In this document: positions 16,049 to 23,623 of the stretch, piece after piece
Layout of the letters: every line of letters begins with the position of its first letter
Position numbering within the stretch: position 1 is the first letter of the stretch
Virus record (IMG/VR): IMGVR_UViG_3300021957_000308
Coordinates: 1 to 23,623 of that record
DNA: 23,623 nt
Source of the DNA: a virus
Strand: one strand, 5' to 3'
Position numbers and translations under genes: made by a program
Notes under the pieces: generated by a model
Told to the model about the DNA's origin: nothing
The model's input: the letters and a program-made list of their open reading frames with translations, nothing else
Databases searched by the model: none

Positions 16049-18466
16049 TTATCTTGGTTCAAATTGTTCTAAACCAAACCCACCTAAGTTATCCATACCC
16101 GCGGATTCAAACTGTTTAGGTGGTTTACCAGATTTTCTCTGATCTATAAGTTCACTTTGTTGTGAAGCCTGTATTTTTGTTCTTTCGTCTTTTCTATCTT
16201 CTTTATACTTCTCTTTATCTTTAATTACATTTGATTCAGCTTCCTTAAGCTTTAAATTTAAATCAAATTCAAATTGCATTAATTCTTTCTTAATTGCTGC
16301 TTCTCTTTCTAATTTTGCAATATCAAATTGAGATTGTGCTTGTGCAATTTGTATTTTACTTTCAGCTGTTCCTTGTTGTTTTTGTATTTCAGCTTCTGCT
16401 GCTGCTTGAGCTGATTGTGCATTAGATTGTGATTGAGCTTGGATATTTTCTTGTTGTATTTGTCTATCCTGCTCAAACTTTTTACGTCTTCTAATTTTTA
16501 GTAATTGATTAGCAAGTTTTAAATTTCTTACTTCTCTTACATCAATAGCATCTTCTAAATTTATTTGCTGTTGTTGAATTGCCATTTGAATATTATTTTC
16601 AAGCAATTGTTTTTCTTCTTCGTCTGGTGATAATTCTAAAAATATACCAAAGTCATGTATATGTAACTCTTTTATTTCATTTAAATTACCAACATCAATT
16701 TTGCCTAAAGATTGCATAAATTGTTGATGTGTATTTCCATATTCTAATACATCTGATATTCTTAATGAAACAGCTTCAGCAGTTTTCAATGTTAAATATA
16801 AACCGCCTTGCAATATATGTCTTGTAGCTGTATTACTATTAGCTGCTGCTATTTTTTGTAAACCAACTAATGCATTTCTATCAGGCGTGCTTCCGTCTCT
16901 TGCTTCATTTAATCCTGTCACATCTCGCATCATTTGTAAATAATAATTATACGATTGAATTAAACTTGCAATTTTATTATTACCACCACCTGTTTGTAAT
17001 TCTTGAATAGGCACTTTTGCATTATTAAGATCGCCATCTTGTGTAAATGATCTACCAATAACAGAACCTGTTTGGAAATACATATTCAATGCTTCTTGTG
17101 GATTATAATTTGTACCGTTTCCTAAATCCACTTCAGCAATACCGTCCGCATCTAAGAATACTCCGTTTGGAACCATTCTGGAGAGTACTTGCTGTAATTT
17201 AAGATGCGTTATTTGAATCATGTCTGCGAACGACGTCATTCTTCCGACTAATGATTCAGGCTTACCTTTATATATTCTAGGCGCCACAATATTATAGCTC
17301 ATCTGTACTTTTGTAACATCTGACTTAGGTCTTGTCATATTAACAGCTTTACGCCATTTTAATAATTTTTCAATACCCACTATTTTTGACCCCTCATATA
17401 ATACCTCAATTGATCTATTTACTTTTTGAAATCTAGCTCTACTATCTTTAGGCGGGTTAAATTGATCATCTTTCTTTAATGCTTTTTGATAACCGCTTCC
17501 ACCCTCTTTTATTTTATAAACTTGATTTTCAAAAGTTTTATATTCAAAATTTAATATATAAACATAATTTTTATCTGCAGCATCTGCAGTGTATGATTTA
17601 TTATATAATTTTGAATTACCAGAACCGTAATTTTCTAATTCTTCTAAATCCTCGGTGGTTAACTCTGGATATTCTTTTTTAAGTTCAGCTATGGGTGTTT
17701 TTCTTATTTCACCTACATAATATATATCATCAAAATATGGTGATTCAGTATAAGAATAAACTAAATCAGCTGGATCAACGTATTGTAACTTAATACCTTC
17801 TGCTGTATTAAAACTATTCCTTACAGCCCCAATGCCCAATACTGTAATATCATAATCAACTCTTTTCTTTAATAAATCGTATTTATTTAATTCAAATACA
17901 TTTGTTAAAGCTTGCTCTTGTGCAATTTCAATTGATTGTTTGTAGTTTAATTGCATATGCAATTGTAATTCTTCATCAGATTGGGGTAAATTATTTTTAT
18001 CATTTTTAAATGTATTTAAACCCGTATCTTGCTCAACAGCTTCTTTAAAGCTAAATAAACGCATGTCTTCAATAATGCCTTTAACATATTCTGTTCTTTC
18101 AGCTGACGCAATATTATCTACTGAATATGCTTTTAAATCATATGTTCTTTCTTGTATACCATTTACAACTATATCAACAAACTTAGGTATAATAGGAACA
18201 GGTTTCCAATCTAAGTTTAAATATGATAAATCACCGTTAATTGATAATTCGTTTTTATATTTTTCTACGCTTTGCTCTCCTCTCGCATATAACCTTAATC
18301 TATGAAAGTTATCTCTATTTGCAAAGTAACGTGTACTTCCCGAATCTTTTTTAAACCATTCAGACTCTACGGCTTTTGCAACTTGCAATCCGTATGCCTC
18401 TCCTGATTTCTCAGCGTCGCTTACCGCTTGGCTTGGGAAGATACCTTTTGTTATTATCTTTGACAT
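16049..18466 (-). CDS. Portal protein with long Gln-rich coiled-coil C-terminus
   Basis: This 805-residue protein directly follows the large terminase, the usual portal position; the terminase TAG abuts its ATG. The core shows portal-like features: an N-terminal helical wing (about 40-140), DYDITVLGIGAVRNSF (204-219) and YVDPADLVYSY (229-239) from the beta-rich stem region, and RDVTGLNEARDGSTPDRNAL (514-533) before a long helix that would line the channel. From about 620 the chain becomes almost wholly helical and rich in Gln, Glu, Lys and Ala (QQQQINLEDA, AQSQSNAQSAQAAAEAEIQK). Such a tail could form an extended helical barrel inside the capsid, as known for P22 gp1, or bind the ejection proteins. 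The last 30 residues are Gly/Pro-rich. It is longer than many portals because of this tail. Confidence 0.9.
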   Translation of the reverse strand: MSKIITKGIFPSQAVSDAEKSGEAYGLQVAKAVESEWFKKDSGSTRYFANRDNFHRLRLYARGEQSVEKYKNELSINGDLSYLNLDWKPVPIIPKFVDIVVNGIQERTYDLKAYSVDNIASAERTEYVKGIIEDMRLFSFKEAVEQDTGLNTFKNDKNNLPQSDEELQLHMQLNYKQSIEIAQEQALTNVFELNKYDLLKKRVDYDITVLGIGAVRNSFNTAEGIKLQYVDPADLVYSYTESPYFDDIYYVGEIRKTPIAELKKEYPELTTEDLEELENYGSGNSKLYNKSYTADAADKNYVYILNFEYKTFENQVYKIKEGGSGYQKALKKDDQFNPPKDSRARFQKVNRSIEVLYEGSKIVGIEKLLKWRKAVNMTRPKSDVTKVQMSYNIVAPRIYKGKPESLVGRMTSFADMIQITHLKLQQVLSRMVPNGVFLDADGIAEVDLGNGTNYNPQEALNMYFQTGSVIGRSFTQDGDLNNAKVPIQELQTGGGNNKIASLIQSYNYYLQMMRDVTGLNEARDGSTPDRNALVGLQKIAAANSNTATRHILQGGLYLTLKTAEAVSLRISDVLEYGNTHQQFMQSLGKIDVGNLNEIKELHIHDFGIFLELSPDEEEKQLLENNIQMAIQQQQINLEDAIDVREVRNLKLANQLLKIRRRKKFEQDRQIQQENIQAQSQSNAQSAQAAAEAEIQKQQGTAESKIQIAQAQSQFDIAKLEREAAIKKELMQFEFDLNLKLKEAESNVIKDKEKYKEDRKDERTKIQASQQSELIDQRKSGKPPKQFESAGMDNLGGFGLEQFEPR

Positions 18467-20677
18467 CTATATTAATTTTGAATAATTTCCTCTATTATCG
18501 TATTTAGCAAAGCTAAAACTAACTTTATTTTTTAATTCTTTTATTTGTTTTGGGGCGTATAAATTTTTGTTACATGCCATAATTGCAAGACCAGAACTAA
18601 TCGCGGCATCAAACTTTGTTCTTTTATTTATATCAAACTTAGCCCAATCATTTAATGTTTCATTAAAATATAAATCACCATACTCGCCATCTGATTTAAT
18701 ACCTACATATGAATTTATGTAACTTTCAATTGCGGCTGCGTGTGCTTGTTTTATATCTTCACTTGAGTTTGGTATACCACCTATTTCTTTTTCTGCCGCT
18801 GATAACTTATTCCAAGTTCTATCTGGTCGGTTCATTGAGTAACCTCTATAGCCTCTTCTTTTTAAATAGTATAGTAATCTTGGTTTATTATTTTCTGCAA
18901 GTATTGGCATACCATAAAAATGCAATGCCATAAGTATATCTTCAAAAAATATTTCTGCTGTTTGCGGTCTCGCTATATACTCCAAAAAAAACCGATTTGC
19001 TGGCACCTCTTCCATGCTGAACTTAGTGAGCCCGTGAAGCGATCCCTTTGAACCTTTACCATCTGTAGTTCCGGATATATCGTAGCTATCACAGCCAAAA
19101 GCACCAACATGCTCGTTTCCTGGGTATTTGCTCCCATTTTTTATTATTACTCTATTTTGTAAATTCTTACCTGGTACCCAACTTACATTAAACCTTCCGT
19201 TAGGATTTGGCGTGAATTCTACTTCTGTATCTTTGATCCCGTTTTTCCATTGAAAACTGCCACGAGTGACAAGAGCAGAGTATCTAGCTTCTTCATTAAA
19301 ATCAATTTGTTCGTAAAGCTTAGCAAGATTAAATATGCTATTTTTAGTTTCATCTCTGAAAGCGTGTTCTTCAGTTCTTGGAAATTGTCTATAAAATTCA
19401 TTTAAACCGTCTTGATCTCCTTTTAAACCTTCAACTTCATTTTCCCAGTGATCGATAACCCCGACATCAATGTATTCCCGATGGTTGTCTTCAATTGGTT
19501 CTTCGGGAGTATTGAATACAGGTATTCCATAAGAATCAATGAATCCCTCGAAGTTCCATTCCATAGGTATGAACAAACTATATAATCCTGAGCGAGTCTG
19601 TCCATTACGGTTTCTTTTTGTAACATCTGAGTCATTGTATAATTTTTTAAAGTTCTCGCCACCTTTATCTAATGAGTTACTTGTTGAACCCATCATACAT
19701 TTACCAATAACTCTACTCCCTAATCTTAACGTGGTTTTCGTGACACGCCAGTTGTTGAGGATGTTCTCGGGCCTCTCCCATTTCCCCGCTTCATCGTGGA
19801 CCAAGAGCGAAAGCTTTTCACCATCATAGGAGTTATCTCCCGTGTTCTTCCAGTCGATGGTAGTGTCCAATCCCGCGAGTTCCTCGTTCCTTTGATTCGT
19901 GAGTATACTTTTCTTTGTAAACTTACTTGCGGGTACACGATAAGCCAATTCTGTCTTAGGCCTATCCATTCCATCCTGTATGGGTTTAAAAAAGAATGGG
20001 TAATTAACGGATATTGGAACGACCTTATCTGTAAACATTTTCTTGGCGTCAGAACCAGATTTGGATAATATCCCAAACCTAGAGTCTGAAGAGATGGTAG
20101 CTTGGTTAACAGTCTCTGCTGATGCCATGAATGAAAACCCACTCCGTCTATTCTTGAGGTAGCACATTCCATAACATCGAACGTCTGCTTTGCAAGCTTC
20201 CCAGAATAAAAAGAATAATCTGTTTGCTTCCCTGAAGTCTGGAGCACCCACGTCGATTTTAGTCCACTGCAGGTACATATAATGAGACCCAGTAATATAA
20301 GTAGGGACATCTTTGTTATAGAACCAATAACCTTCATCGCGTTTGGTAAATTCTGTATCAATGTATGCATTCCACTTATTTTTAAATTCATTCGGTAAAT
20401 CTTTCCAATCGAATATCGTTTTTAACTTTGCAAGTTCTTTTGGATATTCTATTTTACTCCATTTATTATTTTCTTTATCTAAGTTCTTCGGTGCTGGAGG
20501 CAATGCTATTTTTAAATTTTGTATGCTATACACATCACCAATCTGTCCAGTCTTGCTGATAACAATCACGTCATGGTCTTTATCGTATCCGTATTTCCAC
20601 TTTTTTGCTTTATTAAGCCTTTTGATCGTATTGATTTTTATAGGCTCTATAACGCGATATAATGATTGCTCGTACAT
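18467..20677 (-). CDS. terL: Terminase large subunit
   Basis: This 736-residue packaging motor has the two expected parts. In the ATPase, KNRRSGFS (175-182) stands in the Walker A position in the variant form common in terminases. LSLLVHDEAGK (289-299) gives the Walker B aspartate D295 and catalytic glutamate E296, and GSTSN (330-334) matches the coupling motif. In the nuclease, VGAFGCDSYDISG (524-536) supplies the first acid (D530). E579 or D580 is a likely second, and KFDAAISSGLA (688-698) the last (D690), a set typical of the RNase H-like terminase nuclease. The protein would dock on the portal, pump DNA and cut it. Its ATG shares one base with the upstream stop (TAATG), so the two are probably translationally coupled. 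Confidence 0.93.
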   Translation of the reverse strand: MYEQSLYRVIEPIKINTIKRLNKAKKWKYGYDKDHDVIVISKTGQIGDVYSIQNLKIALPPAPKNLDKENNKWSKIEYPKELAKLKTIFDWKDLPNEFKNKWNAYIDTEFTKRDEGYWFYNKDVPTYITGSHYMYLQWTKIDVGAPDFREANRLFFLFWEACKADVRCYGMCYLKNRRSGFSFMASAETVNQATISSDSRFGILSKSGSDAKKMFTDKVVPISVNYPFFFKPIQDGMDRPKTELAYRVPASKFTKKSILTNQRNEELAGLDTTIDWKNTGDNSYDGEKLSLLVHDEAGKWERPENILNNWRVTKTTLRLGSRVIGKCMMGSTSNSLDKGGENFKKLYNDSDVTKRNRNGQTRSGLYSLFIPMEWNFEGFIDSYGIPVFNTPEEPIEDNHREYIDVGVIDHWENEVEGLKGDQDGLNEFYRQFPRTEEHAFRDETKNSIFNLAKLYEQIDFNEEARYSALVTRGSFQWKNGIKDTEVEFTPNPNGRFNVSWVPGKNLQNRVIIKNGSKYPGNEHVGAFGCDSYDISGTTDGKGSKGSLHGLTKFSMEEVPANRFFLEYIARPQTAEIFFEDILMALHFYGMPILAENNKPRLLYYLKRRGYRGYSMNRPDRTWNKLSAAEKEIGGIPNSSEDIKQAHAAAIESYINSYVGIKSDGEYGDLYFNETLNDWAKFDINKRTKFDAAISSGLAIMACNKNLYAPKQIKELKNKVSFSFAKYDNRGNYSKLI

Positions 20678-20949
20678 TACTTAGATCTTCTTTCCGCAAA
20701 GCCTTTAAATGACTCAGCTCTTTCTTCTATATTCTTGCCTTCTAATAATGCTTTTTCAATTTCGATTCTATTTAATATCTCAAATGCATCGAATATTGCG
20801 AGCTTTTTAGTGGCTGCAGCGTTCTTGAGTCGATCGGCTGAAACATCATCATCAGTTTCAACAATCGGTTCTTTTGCAACTTTAATGAGCTCTTTGACTG
20901 CTTCATAGCCAGCTTGGATTATATTCTGTTTCTGTTCCTTGACGTTCAT
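20677..20949 (-). CDS. Candidate small terminase subunit, 90 residues
   Basis: A short, highly charged helical protein (NVKEQKQNIIQAGYEAVKEL at 2-21, then SADRLKNAAATKKLAIFDAF at 38-57) with no Cys and a basic end (FAERRSK). It lies immediately before the large terminase and overlaps its start by one base (TAATG), the usual place of the small subunit that recognises phage DNA. A classical helix-turn-helix is not evident, and at 90 residues it is shorter than many small terminases. Its own start overlaps the end of the 194-residue gene by 47 nt; no later in-frame ATG exists. The function is inferred from position. Confidence 0.65.
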   Translation of the reverse strand: MNVKEQKQNIIQAGYEAVKELIKVAKEPIVETDDDVSADRLKNAAATKKLAIFDAFEILNRIEIEKALLEGKNIEERAESFKGFAERRSK

Positions 20950-21487
20950 ACTTAATCGATATTGAATTAGTTAATACTCTATACATTCTTTCACCATCAA
21001 CAATGAATTCATATTCACTCATTGGCGTGAAACCAACTAAATCTTCTTTTTGTATATCTTTAAGTTCTTTATCAACATACTTTATAATACCACGCAAAGG
21101 CATTTCTTTTTCAATAATATCATTTGATTCAATTGGTTTAACAAAACAATAACCTTTTGGCGCGTGCCATTTACCGTTTCGTTTATATAAAAATATTTGG
21201 TCTTTATAAACAAGGTATTGATCTTCTTTATAATAGCTTTTACTATTTCTTTCTTTACCTCGCCCATCAAACCATCTCCTAAATACATTGTGATGTACAA
21301 TAACTTCGTCACCCACTTGTATTTCAGTTTTTTCTGATTTAGGTAATGATGTCACAATCCCAACACGACTAACATATCGATGATCAGAGATCTCTGTATT
21401 TAACAAAAGCTCCTGACCATCAATATATTTTTTGTTATTGTATCTTTCGTTCTTAGGTTTAACTATAAAGTTAAATAAACTGTGCAT
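20903..21487 (-). CDS. GroES-like co-chaperonin candidate with two tandem barrels
   Basis: This 194-residue protein appears to hold two copies of the GroES-type beta-barrel pattern. Module one: FIVKP (7-11), a loop with GQELLLN (24-30), RVGIVTSLP (41-49) and IQVGDEVIVHHN (56-67). Module two: CFVKPIE (114-120), RGIIKYVD (132-139), IQKEDLVGFT (145-154) and a GroES-like finish, VDGERMYRVLTNSISIKYE (163-181). In GroES the order is an IVK strand, mobile loop, RGEV strand, VGD strand and final helper strand, and the spacing here fits. L27-L29 could be the hydrophobic tripeptide that contacts GroEL. T4 gp31 and other phage co-chaperonins serve coat protein folding, consistent with the location beside packaging and capsid genes. 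The start shares a base with the upstream stop (TAATG). This is a pattern-based call. Confidence 0.6.
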   Translation of the reverse strand: MHSLFNFIVKPKNERYNNKKYIDGQELLLNTEISDHRYVSRVGIVTSLPKSEKTEIQVGDEVIVHHNVFRRWFDGRGKERNSKSYYKEDQYLVYKDQIFLYKRNGKWHAPKGYCFVKPIESNDIIEKEMPLRGIIKYVDKELKDIQKEDLVGFTPMSEYEFIVDGERMYRVLTNSISIKYERQGTETEYNPSWL

Positions 21488-21705
21488 TAATATTCTAAGT
21501 TATATTCAACGGCTATAGCCATATTCTTGTTAAAATCTTTCCACGGTAATACTTCTTTTCCTTTTTTAATAAAAATAGAAAACTTATCAGATTCTTCTAC
21601 GATGTCACATATTGTATGACCACCATATACTTCTTGGCCTACAGCGTAATGCATAGCGTCATTCTTATAGTCTCTACCTATACTTATTTTACGAACCAGA
21701 CTCAT
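21487..21705 (-). CDS. Small unknown protein, 72 residues
   Basis: I chose the ATG at 21705 (MSLVRKISIGRDYKNDAMHY). An in-frame ATG at 21819 exists, but the extra 38 residues would overlap the neighbouring coding sequence by 131 nt and are Lys/Ser-rich out-of-frame text. The chosen start leaves a 17-nt overlap. The protein is short, Lys/Glu-rich and beta-prone (YAVGQEVYGGHTICDIVEES and KFSIFIKKGKEVLPWKDF), possibly a small barrel. No family is recognised. Its stop overlaps the ATG of the co-chaperonin candidate by one base, which suggests coupled translation. Confidence 0.65.
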   Translation of the reverse strand: MSLVRKISIGRDYKNDAMHYAVGQEVYGGHTICDIVEESDKFSIFIKKGKEVLPWKDFNKNMAIAVEYNLEY

Positions 21706-21943
21706 CTTCTTTGATTGGCTCGTAAGTTCCGTCTTGAATGTTAATTTGTACTTTACCGTACTTTTCTTCAAGCTTGGCTTGGAATTTTTGTAGATCGCTT
21801 TGGACTTCACTAGCAGCATGCTGCAGTTGGTGTTTTTGCAATTCTAAGTTTCCAATTTGTGAGGCAGCGTTGTTTAACTTACCTACATACCCTTGCAATT
21901 CTTCTAATTGTTCTGGCGTAATTTTGTTTTCTTGGTTTTCCAT
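21689..21943 (-). CDS. Small coiled-coil protein, 84 residues
   Basis: Residues 10-65 form an amphipathic Gln/Leu/Glu-rich helix (PEQLEELQGYVGKLNNAASQ, then LELQKHQLQHAASEVQSDLQ) with heptad-like spacing, ending in KVQINIQDGTYEPI and an acidic tail. A helical oligomer such as a small chaperone or assembly factor is possible, but no function is recognised. The 73-nt gap before it (21944-22016) is almost pure A/T and is the second-longest gene-free stretch here; it could hold a promoter, but no consensus could be identified. The leader has no Shine-Dalgarno. Confidence 0.7.
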   Translation of the reverse strand: MENQENKITPEQLEELQGYVGKLNNAASQIGNLELQKHQLQHAASEVQSDLQKFQAKLEEKYGKVQINIQDGTYEPIKEDESGS

Positions 21944-22016
21944 AATTTTAATTTTTAAATTTAATTTTAATTGATTTGGTTATAATTTATTATCACTTGT
22001 TTTACTTGATTTCTAA

Positions 22017-22370
22017 TTATTCTTCTACGTCTGGTATTATGCTAGGTTCAAAAGGCGAATGAAATGTTGTATTAACTGGCGTTTTTTGTAATTCAATTTG
22101 TGAATCTAAACTAGCTTTCATACTGTCTACATCTAACCCGTTTTCTAACCAACCAATCACATCAGCCTCTTGTATACTGTCGTATTCCGTAAAGTTGTCT
22201 GCATCGTATTCTACGGAATGAGTTCCTATAGATGAAGCCGTATACATACCAGCTTCATGTTCTTCTGAGGCTGAATATCCCCAGTGTATTGTGCTGATAA
22301 CATTATCTTTGCTATCGTGTGAAATTTTTGCGTCTAACGCATTAATTGTCCATTTGTAAGTTATTGCCAT
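22017..22370 (-). CDS. Fibre-adjacent phage protein of unknown function, 117 residues
   Basis: The N-terminus (MAITYKWTINALDAKISHDS) and the pattern of an N-terminal beta domain followed by DVIGWLENGLDVDSMKASLD (70-89) resemble short proteins that I recall beside tail fibre genes in many environmental phages. The first 65 residues look like an immunoglobulin-type or small beta-sheet domain; the end (KTPVNTTFHSPFEPS) is loose and Pro-rich. The gene follows the fibre gene after a TAAA repeat leader. A fibre assembly helper is possible, from location only. Confidence 0.7.
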   Translation of the reverse strand: MAITYKWTINALDAKISHDSKDNVISTIHWGYSASEEHEAGMYTASSIGTHSVEYDADNFTEYDSIQEADVIGWLENGLDVDSMKASLDSQIELQKTPVNTTFHSPFEPSIIPDVEE

Positions 22371-22374
22371 TTGT

Positions 22375-22394
22375 TTTATTTATTTATTTATTTA
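22375..22394 (-). repeat. Five tandem copies of TAAA between fibre stop and next gene
   Basis: On the minus strand TAAA is repeated five times, beginning with the fibre stop codon and ending 4 bases before the next ATG. The 4-base period puts TAA in all three frames in succession. It could stop any readthrough and also act as the A-rich leader that replaces a Shine-Dalgarno; a simple replication-slippage repeat is equally possible. Confidence 0.7.
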
Positions 22395-23623
22395 TGCTAA
22401 TCTTCTAAGATATATTCTAATGTCTTGGTTATATGAATTTCCTCCAAAACCTTTAACTCTAAGTGTAACATTTACTCCATATGCCACATTAGTAACCTCA
22501 GAGCCATCACTTTTTACCATAACCCAAGTAAGGGATTTATTACTACCACCAGAAGGGTATAGGGTTCTAGGTGCGATTTGATCTTGTTGAGACCATAAAT
22601 GGTAGCCTACTGCGCCATTGTACCCGCCACCTATGCCTACTCTACCATAATAAAAATCAGCATAACCACTCGAACCTCCAGGATTAGGATTTAATCTTAT
22701 ATTATATTCCCACATGCCCGGCCCAGTATAACTTATAGTGTCAACCTGAGATTGTGTAGTGGCAGTGTATACATTGCTAAAAAACTTACCCTCTAAATCC
22801 GCTGCTTTTATATTACCATTTACTTCTAATTTTTCCGCTGGGGATGATTCTCCCACGCCTACCCTTCCATTACCTTTTATAGCAAGAGCAGAAGCATTAG
22901 CTCCTGTTCTAAAATCTGCTATCGTATAAGAATCTGTTGTTCCGCCTGTTTGTACCCATAAAGCAGCAGTTGTTGCAGTTTGCTGAACTTCTAGTTTACC
23001 ATTATTAGGCGCAATCGTTCCAATTCCCACGTTGCCTGTGCCTGCAATATTAAATACATCATCAACACTGTGTAGCCCCATTGAAATTCTATTTGACGTA
23101 GAACCATCACCTGCATAATGAAAATATACTTGACCCATATTTCTACTATTATCACTTCTTCCAACAGCATACATTATTTCGTCACCCGCATTCATACCTC
23201 CGTTTAACAACCTAACTCCTCTTTGAAAAGATCCTGTACCGCTTGCTACTAAATCTACCAATGGATTACTTGATGTATTAGGTCCAGCTACTTTTAATCT
23301 GCTTGAAGATGAAGTTGCTCCAATTACTACGTTTCCGCTACCAGTTCCTTCAGTGGTGAATGAAAATCCATTAACACCGCTATATTGTAAATATCCGGCC
23401 TGTGCATTATCACCATCCCAATGTATTAATAATCCGTGCTCTATTCTAACAAATCCGTTTGCTTGAAATACTGCTGAACTACCGGCACTTAATGCCTCAC
23501 CTAATTGTAACTTAGCAACAGTTGCTATAGATGACGGCGCACCTATAGTTACGGTACCTCCACTTGCGATACTCATTCTTTCCACAAGGGGAACAGTAGC
23601 ATCAGCTGTTCCAGAAGGAGCAT
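22392..23623 (-). CDS. Tail fibre protein, C-terminal part (N-terminus outside window)
   Basis: The frame stays open to the window edge, and the residues before the first ATG at 23585 (APSGTADATVPLVER) continue the same Gly/Ser/Thr-rich style, so that ATG is internal and the start is beyond 23623. Counting from that Met, fibre repeats appear at GNVVIGATSSSSRLKVAG (84-101), GNVGIGTIAPNNGKLEV (184-200) and GRVGVGESSPAEKLEVNG (240-257), the VGIG...P..KLEV unit common in phage and adhesin shafts. From about 265 a different domain follows (SQVDTISYTGPGMWEYNIRL; GGYNGAVGYHLWSQQDQIAP; DIRIYLRRLA), probably the receptor-binding tip. The S74-type self-cleaving chaperone that often follows such repeats is not visible. 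A short protein is encoded just downstream and may help folding. Confidence 0.85.
   Translation of the reverse strand, partial: APSGTADATVPLVERMSIASGGTVTIGAPSSIATVAKLQLGEALSAGSSAVFQANGFVRIEHGLLIHWDGDNAQAGYLQYSGVNGFSFTTEGTGSGNVVIGATSSSSRLKVAGPNTSSNPLVDLVASGTGSFQRGVRLLNGGMNAGDEIMYAVGRSDNSRNMGQVYFHYAGDGSTSNRISMGLHSVDDVFNIAGTGNVGIGTIAPNNGKLEVQQTATTAALWVQTGGTTDSYTIADFRTGANASALAIKGNGRVGVGESSPAEKLEVNGNIKAADLEGKFFSNVYTATTQSQVDTISYTGPGMWEYNIRLNPNPGGSSGYADFYYGRVGIGGGYNGAVGYHLWSQQDQIAPRTLYPSGGSNKSLTWVMVKSDGSEVTNVAYGVNVTLRVKGFGGNSYNQDIRIYLRRLA

Noticed and set aside
19726-20391. Open frame of 221 residues overlapping the terminase on the minus strand
   Set aside because: It is fully contained in the terminase gene in another frame, and the terminase has all its motifs, so this is a shadow.
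21706-21819. Longer N-terminus for the 72-residue protein (ATG at 21819)
   Set aside because: The added part is inside the neighbouring coiled-coil gene, is Lys/Ser-rich and would make a 131-nt overlap; the internal ATG at 21705 gives a short overlap.
23583-23585. ATG at 23585 as the true start of the fibre gene
   Set aside because: The frame remains open to the edge and the residues before this Met continue the same fibre-type sequence, so the gene is cut by the window.
1-23623. CRISPR array, tRNA, integrase, insertion sequence or attachment site
   Set aside because: No regularly spaced repeats, cloverleaf-like sequence, recombinase motif or terminal inverted repeats were seen, and nearly every base is within a phage structural gene.

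Overview
The window looks like the late (packaging, capsid, tail and ejection) gene block of an AT-rich tailed phage. All 16 genes lie on the minus strand and read from base 23623 down to base 1, almost without gaps. Gaps are mostly 0-30 nt, several genes overlap, and no host metabolic gene, tRNA, integrase or mobile element was found. The short connector, ring and nozzle proteins, the membrane-type ejection proteins and the absence of a tape measure, sheath or tail tube point to a podovirus-like virion. The host is inferred to be a Bacteroidetes (perhaps marine flavobacterial) cell: the start codons lack Shine-Dalgarno sequences and carry A/T-only leaders, two of them sharing the 12-base sequence AAAATAATAAAT before ATG. 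The sequence alone does not fix the phage genus.

Layout in order of transcription. (1) 23623-22392: the 3' part of a tail fibre gene. (2) 22370-20677: five small genes: a short fibre-adjacent protein, a coiled-coil protein, a 72-residue unknown, a 194-residue protein that reads as a tandem GroES-like co-chaperonin, and a 90-residue helical protein that may be the small terminase. (3) 20677-13360: large terminase, portal, scaffold and major capsid protein. (4) 13281-10620: a 252-residue unknown flanked on both sides by RNA hairpins, then two head-tail ring or adaptor candidates. (5) 10615-5925: two proteins that together look like a stabilisation/nozzle protein; the first carries cadherin-like domains. 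(6) 5919-1: three ejection-type proteins. The last is at least 1096 residues long, runs off the window and contains a HEVLH zinc-metallopeptidase motif.

Together the genes describe one assembly pathway. The scaffold and coat proteins form a procapsid on the portal, perhaps with help from the GroES-like protein and host GroEL. The terminase fills it, the ring and nozzle proteins close it, and the fibre is added. The ejection proteins would enter the next host with the DNA.

The most interesting points are the metallopeptidase domain in the giant ejection-type protein with its duplicated N-terminal motif, the double-barrel co-chaperonin candidate, the paired hairpins around the 252-residue gene (one with a UUCG tetraloop, the other perfect only in the minus-strand RNA), and the apparent division of the nozzle protein into two genes.
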